The notes beneath the pieces were generated by a model. The model ran no database searches. It was not told the origin of the DNA and worked only from the letters and a program-made list of their open reading frames with translations. A stretch of DNA of 51,392 nucleotides from assembly GCA_024709365.1 (NCBI GenBank), contig JANJWV010000168.1, forward strand, positions 1 through 51,392, written 5' to 3'. Below, piece by piece: positions 1-9,118 of the stretch; position 1 is the stretch's first letter, and each line of letters opens with the position of its first letter. Made by a program: the position numbers and the translations under genes. This DNA comes from Desulfomicrobium sp. Lineage in GTDB: Bacteria > Desulfobacterota > Desulfovibrionia > Desulfovibrionales > Desulfomicrobiaceae.

Positions 1-231
1 GGCGGTTCGGGGACAATTCGTGTCGGGAGGCAGAACTCGGAGCTGATGAACGGGGAAACACGGCAAAGTCTGCCACCGCCCGGCACGTTCGCGGGAAATT
101 CCGGCAGCCATAACCCCGGGCGTTCACACGACAAGATACCCGCGCGGGAGAGCACATCCGCGCTGGCCCGAAACCTGCAAAACCGGGGCAAAGCCCTCTT
201 AGGCGACAGGTTTTTGACACGGAGAACACGC

Positions 232-1128
232 ATGAGCCTTATCGACCCCATCCAGCTGATGACCATCCTCGGAACGGCCCCGCCGCGCCAGGGACGCTCC
301 GCCGCCGGCGCCGACAGATTCCAGTCCCACATGCGCAAGGCGATGGACGGCGGCAACGCGCAGGCCCTCGGTGCGCAGGTCGACGGTTCGGCCATGGACA
401 ATTCCCTCATGCAGAGCGCCCTGACGGGGCTGGCCTCCCTCATGCGTCAATCCCCCGCCACGACCGGCGGCAAGGGCTCCAAAGGCGACGCCCACGCCGG
501 CATCGGCGAACTCTCGGCCACCTTCGAGTCGGGTACGGAAGGAGTCAGCGCCATCGGCTACGACAAGAACGGCGGCACCTCCTACGGCACCTACCAGATC
601 GCCTCCAAGCCGGGCACCATGAAGGAGTTCATCGAATTCCTGAAGGACAGGGAGCCCGACTGGGCCGCCAAGCTCAAGGCCGCCGGGGCGGCCAACACGG
701 GCTCGACCAAGGGCCGCATGGCCGACGCCTGGCGCAGCATCGCCGAGAAGGACCCGGAAAAATTCGGCCGGCTGCAGCGGGAGTTCATCGAATCCACCCA
801 CTACGAACCGGCCAAGGACAAAATCCTGTCACGCACCGGCATGAACGTGGACGAACTGCCCGCAGCGGCGCGCGAAGCCCTGTGGAGCACGGCCGTCCAG
901 CACGGAGCGGCGGGGGCGGCCAGGATCTTCAGCCGCGCCATCAAATCCATCGACGGCGAACTGCCCGAAAACAGGTTCGCCCAGAAGCTCATCGACAAGG
1001 TCTACGAGAACCGCAAATCCCAGTTCGGCTCTTCCACCGCAGGCGTCCAGGCCAGCGTGCGCGGCCGCATGAACACGGAGAAGGAGATGGTCCTGGCCAT
1101 GCTCCAGGGCGAGGACGCCAGGGCCTAG
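232..1128 (+). CDS. putative peptidoglycan hydrolase, VgrG3 C-terminal / lysozyme-like domain
   Basis: ORF 46..1128; ATG at 232 (MSLIDPIQLMTILG) is a better start than 46. The stretch SATFESGTEGVSAIGYDKNGGTSYGTYQIASKPGTMKEFI resembles muramidase-like domains. Confidence 0.6.
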   Translation: MSLIDPIQLMTILGTAPPRQGRSAAGADRFQSHMRKAMDGGNAQALGAQVDGSAMDNSLMQSALTGLASLMRQSPATTGGKGSKGDAHAGIGELSATFESGTEGVSAIGYDKNGGTSYGTYQIASKPGTMKEFIEFLKDREPDWAAKLKAAGAANTGSTKGRMADAWRSIAEKDPEKFGRLQREFIESTHYEPAKDKILSRTGMNVDELPAAAREALWSTAVQHGAAGAARIFSRAIKSIDGELPENRFAQKLIDKVYENRKSQFGSSTAGVQASVRGRMNTEKEMVLAMLQGEDARA

Positions 1129-1164
1129 ACGCAGACTGGGACTGTGGCTGAGGCTGAGGCTGTG

Positions 1165-1270
1165 ATGGACGATATGGACTTCATGGACGGCATGGACAGG
1201 GCTGTGTCTGGTCCATAACGTCCATCTCGTCCATCTCGTCCATCTCGTCCATTTCGTCCATTTCGTCCAT
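1165..1270. repeat. 9-bp-period GTCCATNNN repeat, two inverted arms (4 x ATGGACNNN, then 7 x GTCCATNNN)
   Basis: Read directly: ATGGAC at 1165,1174,1183,1192; GTCCAT at 1211,1220,1229,1238,1247,1256,1265. Lies between convergent genes. Confidence 0.9.
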
Positions 1271-1284
1271 ACCTGCCCTCTTCT

Positions 1285-2262
1285 TCACCCTTCGCTCTTG
1301 CCCCTGATCATCCGCTTGTACGTCTCCAGCAGCTCCACGAAGGCGTCGTGGTCCCCGCCCTTGTCCGGGTGCATGGACATGGCCTTCTTGCGGAACACCC
1401 GCGCGAACTCGCGTTTGGACATCCTCCCGATCTCAGCCATGGTCAGACCGAAGAGCTCCCGCACCCGCTCGGGCTCCACGGGTTTGGGCCGCGGCGGCAG
1501 GCGGCGGAAGTCGTTCATGAAGTCTTCGTAGATGCGCCGGAAACCGTCCGCGGCCGGAAAATCGAAGTCGAAATGCAGCAGCGCGTAGCGCCGCAGGTAG
1601 GCTTCGGGTCCCGTCGGCAGGCCCCGGCCGAAGGACGGGTCACCCAGGAGGGCGCAGAACTCGTTCAGGAAGGCCTCGTCCAGGCGCCCGGGGTCCAGGG
1701 CCTCGGGCATGCTGCGGGCCGTGAGGTCGGCGAAATGGCGCTGCAGGTTGAAGACGGCGTGGACGTAGCCCCTCGCCTCCCGCTGGGGCAGCTCGCGCTC
1801 CATGCGCAGGAAGAGCTGCTCCAGTTCGTCGCGGCCCTTGCCCACGAGGCCCCGGAACATCTTCGGGTTGACCTCGTCGATGCGGCTCAGGTTGACCTCT
1901 CCCGAGCGCAGGAAGGCCATGCGCCGGCGGTCGAAGGGGTGCAGGGCGCGGATCTCGTCCTCCTGAACGCGGGTCAGCACCGTGCGCCGCCAGACCTTGC
2001 CCCGGTCCGCGGACGATCTGTAGCCCTGGGGCGCGAAGGGGGCGAAGGCCCCGTCCAGGGCGTCCGGGTCCAGGTCCAGATGGGCCAGCACCTCCAGCAG
2101 CTCCTCAGCGTAGGACATGCCGAAACGCCCGAACCGGACCGCTTTGCTCGGGTCGGTCCCCAGGTCCGCCAGGACCTCGAAGCCGAGACCGTCCTCGCGG
2201 GGCACGGTCCGGCGCAGTTCGAAGCGCGGCCGTCCCCTCTCGCGCAGCATGGCGACGTACAT
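1285..2262 (-). CDS. J-domain (DnaJ-like) protein with C-terminal J domain
   Basis: C-terminus LTMAEIGRMSKREFARVFRKKAMSMHPDKGGDHDAFVELLETYKRM contains HPDKGG; start MYVAMLRERG at 2262. Confidence 0.75.
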   Translation of the reverse strand: MYVAMLRERGRPRFELRRTVPREDGLGFEVLADLGTDPSKAVRFGRFGMSYAEELLEVLAHLDLDPDALDGAFAPFAPQGYRSSADRGKVWRRTVLTRVQEDEIRALHPFDRRRMAFLRSGEVNLSRIDEVNPKMFRGLVGKGRDELEQLFLRMERELPQREARGYVHAVFNLQRHFADLTARSMPEALDPGRLDEAFLNEFCALLGDPSFGRGLPTGPEAYLRRYALLHFDFDFPAADGFRRIYEDFMNDFRRLPPRPKPVEPERVRELFGLTMAEIGRMSKREFARVFRKKAMSMHPDKGGDHDAFVELLETYKRMIRGKSEG

Positions 2263-2264
2263 GC

Positions 2265-3260
2265 TTACCCTACCACCATCCACTTCAGGTTCTGCCCGGC
2301 CAGGTACGGGACGACAGGACCGAAGCGCTCCGGCACGGTCCAGGCCCTGCGCTCCAGCACGACCTCGCGCTCGGGCGGCGTAAACCCGTAGGCGGCGCAG
2401 GCGCGGTCCGAAACGAAGGCCTGCAGCCGGTCCAGGGCGCCCAGTTCCTCGAACAGCGCGGCCAGGGCCGGCAGGGCCACGGGCGCCGAAAAGATGCCGG
2501 CGGCGCAGCCCGGGGCTTCCTTGGCGCTAACGGGATGCGGGGCCGTGTCGCTGCCGAAGAAGGCCTTGGGGTGGTTCAGCGCCGCCTCGCGCAGGGCCGC
2601 GCGGTCCTCGGGCCGCTTGGCCACGGGCTTGCAAAAGAGGTGCGGCCGCATGAGCCCGCCGATGACGTCGTCCAGAGTGATGAGCAGGTGGTGCAACGTC
2701 ACGGTGGCGAAGACGTTGGCGCAGCGGTCCAGCAGGGCGACCCCGGCGGCCGTGGTCACGTGCTCCAGGACGATGCGCAGCTTCGGGAAGGCCCGCGCCC
2801 AGCGTTCGACCACGGGCAGGAACTCGGCCTCGCGGTCCATGACGAAGCCGCAGCCTTCGCCGTGGACCAGCAGGGGCAGCCCCAGGTCCTCCATGATCGC
2901 AAGGGTCGGCGCGGCGCGGTCCATGTCGGCCAGCCCGGCCTCGGAGTTGGTGGTCATGCCCGCCGGGTAGAGCTTGACGCCGATGACGTGCGGCCTGGCC
3001 TCCTCCAGTTCGGCGCGGGAATATTCCCGGAAGAAGAGGGTCATGAGGGGCGTGAAGGGCTGGCCCGCCGCATCCGGGATGGCCTGCAGGATGGCCTGCC
3101 GGTACTCACGAAGCTGCGCCGTGGTCGTCACGGGCGGCGTCAGGTTGGGCATGACCACGGCCGCGGCGAAGGAGCGGGCCGTATGCGGCGCGACCAGGGA
3201 GAGCATGTCGCCCTGGCGCAGGTGGACGTGCATGTCGAGGGGGGAGTGCAGGGTCAGCAT
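2265..3260 (-). CDS. pyrC: dihydroorotase
   Basis: MLTLHSPLDMHVHLRQGDML (metal-binding HxH), GVKLYPAGMTTNSEAG, FFGSDTAPHP; typical class II dihydroorotase. Confidence 0.93.
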   Translation of the reverse strand: MLTLHSPLDMHVHLRQGDMLSLVAPHTARSFAAAVVMPNLTPPVTTTAQLREYRQAILQAIPDAAGQPFTPLMTLFFREYSRAELEEARPHVIGVKLYPAGMTTNSEAGLADMDRAAPTLAIMEDLGLPLLVHGEGCGFVMDREAEFLPVVERWARAFPKLRIVLEHVTTAAGVALLDRCANVFATVTLHHLLITLDDVIGGLMRPHLFCKPVAKRPEDRAALREAALNHPKAFFGSDTAPHPVSAKEAPGCAAGIFSAPVALPALAALFEELGALDRLQAFVSDRACAAYGFTPPEREVVLERRAWTVPERFGPVVPYLAGQNLKWMVVG

Positions 3261-3284
3261 GGGACCTCCATGGGGTCTGCTATA

Positions 3285-3719
3285 TCAGGAAAGCAGATAG
3301 GCAAGGGCCGCGTAGCGGGCGAACTTGCCGACCAGCACGGGCGGGAAGAAGCGGATCATGGGCAGGCTGAAGAGGCCGGCCACGGCGCACAGGGGGTCGC
3401 CGATGACCGGGGCCCAGGCCAGCAGCAGGCTCCAGGGCCCGAAGCGGGCGAAGATGCGCCGCGCGCGCTCGCGGTTGACCTCGGACAGGCCCAGGAAGCG
3501 CCGCAGAAAGGCCTCGCTCCCCCACCGCCCCACGGCCCAGGTGGTGGCCGCGCCCAGGGTGTTGCCCAGGGTGGCGGCGGCGACGCAGGCCACAGGGTCG
3601 GACCCGGCCAGGATCATGGCCGCGAACCCCGGCTCCGAGGGCACCGGGAAGACCGAGGCCGCCAGGAAGGCCAGGACGAAGAGCCCGTAGAGGCCGTAGT
3701 CGAGCAGCAGCTGTTCCAT
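3285..3719 (-). CDS. YqaA/DedA-type small membrane protein
   Basis: MEQLLLDYGLYGLFVLAFLAASVFPVPSEPGFAAMIL...GNTLGAATTWAVGRWG. Confidence 0.75.
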   Translation of the reverse strand: MEQLLLDYGLYGLFVLAFLAASVFPVPSEPGFAAMILAGSDPVACVAAATLGNTLGAATTWAVGRWGSEAFLRRFLGLSEVNRERARRIFARFGPWSLLLAWAPVIGDPLCAVAGLFSLPMIRFFPPVLVGKFARYAALAYLLS

Positions 3720-3720
3720 G

Positions 3721-4725
3721 TCAGGCCGTGAAGAGAAAGGCGTTGGGGGTGGATGCCACCTGCGGCCGCGGCCCCAGCACGCGCACGGCGTTGTCGGCCA
3801 TGTCCTCGCGGGTCTCGCCGCGCACCAGCGCGGGCCACAGGCTGTGGCCGAAGACGAAGTTGGCGGCCAGGTACGGGGCGAACTTCTTGTACATCTTTAT
3901 GGCCCGGGTCGGCTCGTAGTGCCGCCACATGGCCTCGATGACGGCCAGGGCCGTGCGCAGGAAGACGTCCTCGTCGGGCTCGAAGGTACCCGCCAGTTCG
4001 GCGAAAATCCAGGGCCTGGCGATGGCCATGCGCCCGATGGACACCCCGGCGCAGCCCGTTTCATCCAGCATGCGCGCGCAGTCCGCGGCACAGAAGACGT
4101 TGCCGTTGCCGAAGACCGGAATGGACACGGCCCCTGCCACGGCCCGGATGTGCTCCCAGCGGGGCGGCCGGGAACGGCGGTCCGGGGCCACGCGGGGGTG
4201 GAAGGTCAGCAGGTCGGCCCCTGCATCCTCGAAGCGCCGGGCCAGGTCCACGGCCAGGTCCGGCGAGTTCTCCCAGCCGCTGCGGAACTTGACCATGACC
4301 GGGCAGCGCACGGCCTCCCGCACGGCCCGCACGATGGCCACGGCGCGCTGCGGGTCCTTCAGCAGAGCCGCGCCGTACCCCTTCTTGCAGATGGCCGCCA
4401 CGGAGCAGCCCATGTTGATGTCCACGCCCAGGAGCCCCTCGGCCTCAATGCGCCGCGCGGCCGCGGCCATCTCCCCGGGCTCGCCGCCGAAAATCTGGCA
4501 GACGAGGCTCCCCGCCTCCTCGTCCCGCCAGCGGAAGACCGGCGACAACCGACGGCTCTCCTGCGGCACGGCCCGGGCGTTGCACATCTCCGTGACCATG
4601 AACCCGTACCCCCCGAACCCGGCGATGACCTCCCGCATGGCCACATGCCCCAGCCCCGCCATGGGCGCGAGAGCCAGCCGCGAGGGAACGACGGCGGACC
4701 CGACCTTGAGGGGCAAGGAAATCAT
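3721..4725 (-). CDS. tRNA-dihydrouridine synthase family protein
   Basis: LAPMAGLGHVAMREVI, VDINMGCSV, GAALLKDP, VKFRSGW, GNGNVFCAADCARML; start could also be 4743. Confidence 0.9.
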   Translation of the reverse strand: MISLPLKVGSAVVPSRLALAPMAGLGHVAMREVIAGFGGYGFMVTEMCNARAVPQESRRLSPVFRWRDEEAGSLVCQIFGGEPGEMAAAARRIEAEGLLGVDINMGCSVAAICKKGYGAALLKDPQRAVAIVRAVREAVRCPVMVKFRSGWENSPDLAVDLARRFEDAGADLLTFHPRVAPDRRSRPPRWEHIRAVAGAVSIPVFGNGNVFCAADCARMLDETGCAGVSIGRMAIARPWIFAELAGTFEPDEDVFLRTALAVIEAMWRHYEPTRAIKMYKKFAPYLAANFVFGHSLWPALVRGETREDMADNAVRVLGPRPQVASTPNAFLFTA

Positions 4726-4830
4726 GGGATGTGCTGATGGCATATATGCTGTTTCACTCAGAAGAAGTACGCCCTGTCGGCTGTTTTCAGGCCTTAAAAT
4801 CATTCTTCACGCATCCTGCCCCGGACTGAG

Positions 4831-5005
4831 CGGTCCGTGCGGGCTTGAGGGCCGGCCCGTCGGCTGTCCGACCGAACCAGGCATCGTTTGTTCAGCCATC
4901 GCCACCCGCAAAGCGCGCCCAACCCCGGTCCAAGGAGCGATGGCTGAACTCTACGAGGCCGGCGAGGAAGTTCCGGCGGGCCGGCCCTCAAGCCCGCACG
5001 GACCG
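4831..5005. repeat. nested long inverted repeat (29-bp perfect outer arms, 13-bp perfect inner arms)
   Basis: CGGTCCGTGCGGGCTTGAGGGCCGGCCCG (4831-4859) is the exact reverse complement of 4977-5005; GTTCAGCCATCGC (4890-4902) is the exact reverse complement of 4937-4949. Confidence 0.92.
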
Positions 5006-5046
5006 CGGCGCGCAGCCACACCCCCTCCCCCATTCCCCTACATACC

Positions 5047-5078
5047 AAAAAAGGCGCCCCCCACCAGAAGAGCGCCTC
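5047..5078 (-). terminator. intrinsic terminator for the DUF4079 gene
   Basis: AAAAAAGGCGC...GCGCCT; on the minus strand AGGCGC...GGCGCCTTTTTT, just after the stop at 5102. Confidence 0.75.
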
Positions 5079-5101
5079 GACAAAATTCTTACCGCACCCC
5101 G

Positions 5102-5527
5102 TCAGTTCAGCATGAACTCGCGGATGACCAGCCATCCCGTGGCGACCTGGGCCAGGGCCAGGAGCAGGGCCAGGGCGTTGAACACGCCGTGCACGAGCGG
5201 CATGTAGCGGCGCTTCTTCTTGTCGCGGTCCATGATGACACCCGTGATGTAGCCGCCGGCGATGCAGGGCATCATCATCTGGCCGATGATGTAGTGGTTG
5301 CCGGTCACGCCGTTGCTCCCCCACTCGCGGGTCACGGCGTACTGGCCCAGGACCAGCCCCGCCATCCAGATGATATGGGTGATCTTGCCGAGTTTGACGT
5401 GGTCCGCCCACATGAACTTGCCCCGCTTCCCGAAATGGTTGACCTGGAAGCGGACCCACCCGAGGGACAGGACGTAGACGGCCAGGCCGGTGGCGGCGAA
5501 CTGCAGCAGGGGATGAATCCAGAGCAT
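5102..5527 (-). CDS. DUF4079-like / cytochrome b561-like small membrane protein
   Basis: MLWIHPLLQFAATGLAVYVLSLGWVRFQVNHFGKRGKFMWADHVKLGKITHIIWMAGL; His-containing TM helices. Confidence 0.65.
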   Translation of the reverse strand: MLWIHPLLQFAATGLAVYVLSLGWVRFQVNHFGKRGKFMWADHVKLGKITHIIWMAGLVLGQYAVTREWGSNGVTGNHYIIGQMMMPCIAGGYITGVIMDRDKKKRRYMPLVHGVFNALALLLALAQVATGWLVIREFMLN

Positions 5528-5667
5528 GATGAACTCCTTGAGGTGTGATGCGCCAGAGGAAAGCGGAATCGCCAGTGCATAGATGAGGGAAACGCGATTG
5601 ACAAGACCGGACGCGATCGTCGGCCAGCACACCCGGCGGGCCGGTTGGCCGACCGTACCGGGAAAGC

Positions 5668-6444
5668 TTAAGCATCCGGCATGAAGACCTGACGGAAATC
5701 CTCGACCACGGCAGCCAGGTCATGGGGCAGGAAACGCAGCGCCGTCCGCCGCACCGCCGTCGGCACTCCGCCATAGAAGGCCTCGGCCACGGCGCCGGCC
5801 ATGCAGGCCAGGGTGTCGCTGTCGCCGCCGAGGGACACGGCGTTGCGCACGGCATCCTCCCAGGAGTCCGAGTCCAGGAAGCAGACGATGGCCTGGGGGA
5901 CGCTGCCCTGGCAGGAGACGTCGAAGGCGTAGTCGGCCCTGATCTCCTCCACGGACGCATCGAGATCGTAGCCGGACAGGTCGGCGACGCGCTCGCGGAT
6001 ACCCTCCCTGGAGCTCCCGGTGCGGGCCAGAAACACGGCCAGGGCCACGGCCTGCGCGCCCTTGATCCCTTCGGGGTGGTCGTGGGTGACCTCGGCCGAG
6101 AGGCGGGCGTGTTCGAGCACATCGTCCTCGCTGTCGAAGGCCCAGCCCACGGGGCTGACGCGCATGGCCGAACCGTTGCCCCAGCTCCCGTAGGGCGCCC
6201 GCTCCCGCGCGTGCAGCCACTCCAGAAATGCGCCTCCGTAACCTGCGCGGGGATACCTGAGGCCGAAATCATGCAGGGCATCGTCGTACCCGCGCCCGGA
6301 GAGGATGGCGTCGGCCACGGCCACGGTCAGCACGGTGTCGTCCGTGAAGCGGCAACCCGAGGCGAAGAAGGGGAAATCCTTGGTCTTGACGGGCCTGTGC
6401 TCGTACAGAGAACCGATGATGTCTCCGGCGATGGCACCCAGCAT
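5668..6444 (-). CDS. ADP-ribosylglycohydrolase family protein
   Basis: MLGAIAGDIIGSLYEHRPVKT, FTDDTVLTVAVADA, GGDSDTLACMAGAVAEAFYG. Track start at 6516 runs into the repeat; MLGAIAG is the likely start. Confidence 0.9.
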   Translation of the reverse strand: MLGAIAGDIIGSLYEHRPVKTKDFPFFASGCRFTDDTVLTVAVADAILSGRGYDDALHDFGLRYPRAGYGGAFLEWLHARERAPYGSWGNGSAMRVSPVGWAFDSEDDVLEHARLSAEVTHDHPEGIKGAQAVALAVFLARTGSSREGIRERVADLSGYDLDASVEEIRADYAFDVSCQGSVPQAIVCFLDSDSWEDAVRNAVSLGGDSDTLACMAGAVAEAFYGGVPTAVRRTALRFLPHDLAAVVEDFRQVFMPDA

Positions 6445-6471
6445 GGGGAACTCCTTGGTAGAAACTCGGCC

Positions 6472-6513
6472 GTCCATGAAGTCCATATGGTCCATTTCGT
6501 CCATCCCGTCCAT
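6472..6513. repeat. 9-bp-period GTCCATNNN repeat, single arm, 5 units
   Basis: GTCCAT at 6472,6481,6490,6499,6508. Confidence 0.88.
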
Positions 6514-7271
6514 CACCCCAGCTTACGGCAGACCCGCGCCACCCTCTCGTGCATCCTCTCGTGGTGCGAACCGGCCCAGTAGACCCGGTCGCAGCGCGGA
6601 CAGCGCCGGAAATCGGTGAAATGCAGCTTCGTCAGCGGCAGCAGGCGGTCGATGATCTCGGCCTTGGGTACGGCCAGGAGGGGGTCGTTGCAGCGCAGGC
6701 AGCGGGTGAAGGTCGCAAAGGGCGGCCTCAGGCCGAAGAAACGCAGGACTTCGAGGAGCTGGGCATCGGGGTCCAGCGACCGGATCAGGCGGCCGTAGTC
6801 CACGATGCCGCGCTTGAGAAGGAGTCGGTCGCGGCTGAGGAGGATGCGCCGCTGTCCCGCGGCCAGCTCCGCCAGGGCCGCGTCCCCCAGGGACGGGTCG
6901 TGGGCCGTGTCGAAGCCCAGGGCGCGCAGGAGCCCGGCCAGCCGGCCGACGTTGGCATCCACGAGGAAGGCGATGCGAGTCAGGGGCTCGGGGCGCAGCG
7001 GCGAAGGCCGCAGCACGTCGAATGGCGCGGGCACGGGCCTGACGTCGATCCTGCGGCCCGGCTCCAGCAGATGGTCGAAGCCCACGGCCAGCCCGTCGAC
7101 CTCGATGGCCCCCACTTCCGTGTGCGGCACCCCCAGGGCCTCGATGGCGTCCTTGACGGACGCACGCCGCGTGACAGGATACGTCACGCGGCCATCGGCC
7201 CCGGCCTTGCCCCGTCCCAACAGGTCGCGCAAGTCCCCGTGAAAGACGAATGTGGCCGGCAACTCGCCCAT
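6513..7271 (-). CDS. Mut7-C RNase domain protein with N-terminal ubiquitin-like Mut7-C domain
   Basis: FLVDANVGRLAGLLRALGFDTAHD, ILLSRDRLLLKR, CLRCN...CPRCDRVYWAGSHHERM: PIN-like fold plus zinc ribbon. Confidence 0.85.
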   Translation of the reverse strand: MGELPATFVFHGDLRDLLGRGKAGADGRVTYPVTRRASVKDAIEALGVPHTEVGAIEVDGLAVGFDHLLEPGRRIDVRPVPAPFDVLRPSPLRPEPLTRIAFLVDANVGRLAGLLRALGFDTAHDPSLGDAALAELAAGQRRILLSRDRLLLKRGIVDYGRLIRSLDPDAQLLEVLRFFGLRPPFATFTRCLRCNDPLLAVPKAEIIDRLLPLTKLHFTDFRRCPRCDRVYWAGSHHERMHERVARVCRKLG

Positions 7272-7430
7272 GGTCCCTCCCCGGCTGTTTTCTCCGGGAG
7301 TACGCCCTTCGGGCCCCGCCAACAACTCTTCCGTTGCACTTCACCGAAGGCCTGAAGTTGCCCCCGAAACGCTTCCGTGCTACGCACGACAATCCTGTTT
7401 CACTGATATTTCAACCCGTTCCCGGACCAG

Positions 7431-8261
7431 ATGGGCAAACTTACCTGCATCCTCCACGCCAACTGCCAAGGCGAACCGCTGCTGGCGCGGCTCATGACGT
7501 CGCGGGAATTCGCGGACCGCTTCGAGTGCGTCCAATACACCAATTACACCCGCGAGCCCGTGCCGGACGACATGCTGGCCCGCTGCGGCCTCTTCCTGTA
7601 CCAGCACCTGGGGCCCGAGTGGGGCGGACTGGCCTCGGAGCGCCTGGTGTCCCGGCTGCCCGCATCGGCGCGCAGCCTGTGCATCCCCAACATGTTTTTC
7701 AAAGGCTACTGGCCCGGCTGGAGCGGGCAAGGCGGCTTCAACTTCCGCTGCACCCTCCTGGACGAACTCATCGAACAGGGCCTGCCGCCCGAGGAGACGA
7801 TGCTCCTCTACCTGCGCGCCGACCTGCCCGCGAAGTTCGACCTGCGCGCGGTCATCGCGCAATCCCTCGCCCAGGAGCGCGGCAAGCAGGCCCTGACCCC
7901 GGTCCCGTACGTCGACGTGCTCGAAGCCGAGTTCGCCCGGTCCAGAATCTTCAACACCGTCAACCACCCCGGCAGGCTCCTCATGGACCACGCGGCCAGA
8001 GGGGTCCTGGGGCAGCTCGGCCTGGAGTCCCCGGACGAGGACGCCCTGGCGGCCCTGGGCGAACCCTTCCCGGAGTTCGAGCAGCCCGTGCACCCGAGCG
8101 TCGCCGCCTTCTTCGGCTGGAATTCGGCCCCCGGCGCGTTGTGGCATGTCTTCGGGCGGGACATCACCTTCGCGCGCTACGTCGCCCACTACGTCGTGGC
8201 CCGGCGGGAGGGCGTGACGGACTTCATCGGCTTCCTGCAGGGCTACCACGACGCGCCGTAA
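7431..8261 (+). CDS. WcbI-like polysaccharide biosynthesis acetyltransferase family protein
   Basis: MGKLTCILHANCQGEPLLARLMTS (N-terminal HANCQG), LFLYQHLGPEWG, CIPNMFFKGYWP. Confidence 0.7.
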   Translation: MGKLTCILHANCQGEPLLARLMTSREFADRFECVQYTNYTREPVPDDMLARCGLFLYQHLGPEWGGLASERLVSRLPASARSLCIPNMFFKGYWPGWSGQGGFNFRCTLLDELIEQGLPPEETMLLYLRADLPAKFDLRAVIAQSLAQERGKQALTPVPYVDVLEAEFARSRIFNTVNHPGRLLMDHAARGVLGQLGLESPDEDALAALGEPFPEFEQPVHPSVAAFFGWNSAPGALWHVFGRDITFARYVAHYVVARREGVTDFIGFLQGYHDAP

Positions 8262-8375
8262 CCTCCTGGCGCCGGCCAGGAACGGGTTGCGCGATGTCCC
8301 GTCCGGGAATACGTCCAGTCCTGTCGTCAATCACATCATCCGCTGCCTCGCCAGCGCCGTACACGGAGGTTCCCC

Positions 8376-9014
8376 ATGGACGCACCGACCCGCAAATTCC
8401 GGCAGATGAACGCCGAACGCCTCATCAAGCAGCTCAACAAACGCCGCATGCACGGCAGCTATGCCGAGACCGTCGAGGAGGCGCGCAGCCAGGTCCTGGA
8501 CCTGATCCAGGGGCCGTGCTCCGTCATCCGCTGCGGCTCCGAATCCGTCGGGTCGCTGGGGCTGTGGAAGGACATCGCCGCCCTGCCGGGCGTGGAGCTC
8601 ATCGACCCCTACGTCCCGGGCCTGACGCCGGCCGGAGGCGACGAACGGCGCCGCCGCGGCCTGACTGCCGACGTCATGGTCACGAGCTGCAACGCCGTGA
8701 CCCTGGACGGCACGGGCAACCGCGTGTCGGGCATGATCTTCGGACCGAAGAAGGTCATCCTGCTGGTGGGCATGAACAAGGTCGTCAGCGACCTGGAATC
8801 GGCCATGGACCGCATCCGCGACTTCGCCGCGCCCATGAACAACCTGCGCCTGAACGCCCTGAACCCCGCCCACGAGCCCCCCTGCACCCAGGACGGCCGC
8901 TGCCACCGCTGCTCCAGCCCGCAGAAGATCTGCAACGCCTGGACCATCATCGAGGGCCAGCGCGACGAAGGCAGGATTCACGTGGTACTGGTGGGGGAGA
9001 GCCTGGGATACTGA
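8376..9014 (+). CDS. LUD-domain (lactate-utilisation LutC-like) protein
   Basis: LIKQLNKRRMHGSYAETVEEA, GSESVGSLGLWKDI, ADVMVTSCNAVTLDGTGNRVSGMIFGPKKVILLVGMNKVV. Confidence 0.85.
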   Translation: MDAPTRKFRQMNAERLIKQLNKRRMHGSYAETVEEARSQVLDLIQGPCSVIRCGSESVGSLGLWKDIAALPGVELIDPYVPGLTPAGGDERRRRGLTADVMVTSCNAVTLDGTGNRVSGMIFGPKKVILLVGMNKVVSDLESAMDRIRDFAAPMNNLRLNALNPAHEPPCTQDGRCHRCSSPQKICNAWTIIEGQRDEGRIHVVLVGESLGY

Positions 9015-9017
9015 GAA

Positions 9018-9111
9018 ATGGACTGAATGGACTGACACGGACTATCACGGACTATAGTGTCCGTGTCGGTCCGTGTTCGTCCATCTGGTCCATTCAGTCC
9101 ATCCGGTCCAT
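9018..9111. repeat. 9-bp-period GTCCAT/GTCCGTG repeat with inverted arms
   Basis: ATGGACTGAATGGACTGACACGGACTATCACGGAC / GTCCGTGTCGGTCCGTGTTCGTCCATCTGGTCCATTCAGTCCATCCGGTCCAT between convergent stops at 9014 and 9119. Confidence 0.88.
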
Positions 9112-9118
9112 TCTTCCC

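Noticed and set aside
1165-1270. CRISPR array
   Set aside because: 9-bp period with 3-nt variable positions and inverted arms; no 21-40-bp direct repeats or unique spacers, no cas genes.
1348-2391. Long plus-strand ORF opposite the J-domain gene
   Set aside because: Low-complexity R/G/A/P-rich antisense ORF typical of high-GC DNA; the minus-strand gene has recognisable domains.
4831-5005. Integron attC site
   Set aside because: No clear R-box/L-box 7-mers at the ends, no cassette ORF structure and no integrase in the window.
5668-6516. N-terminal MMDGMDEMDHMDFMDG extension of the ADP-ribosylglycohydrolase as real protein
   Set aside because: It is translation of the GTCCAT repeat; the family-typical start is MLGAIAGD at 6444.
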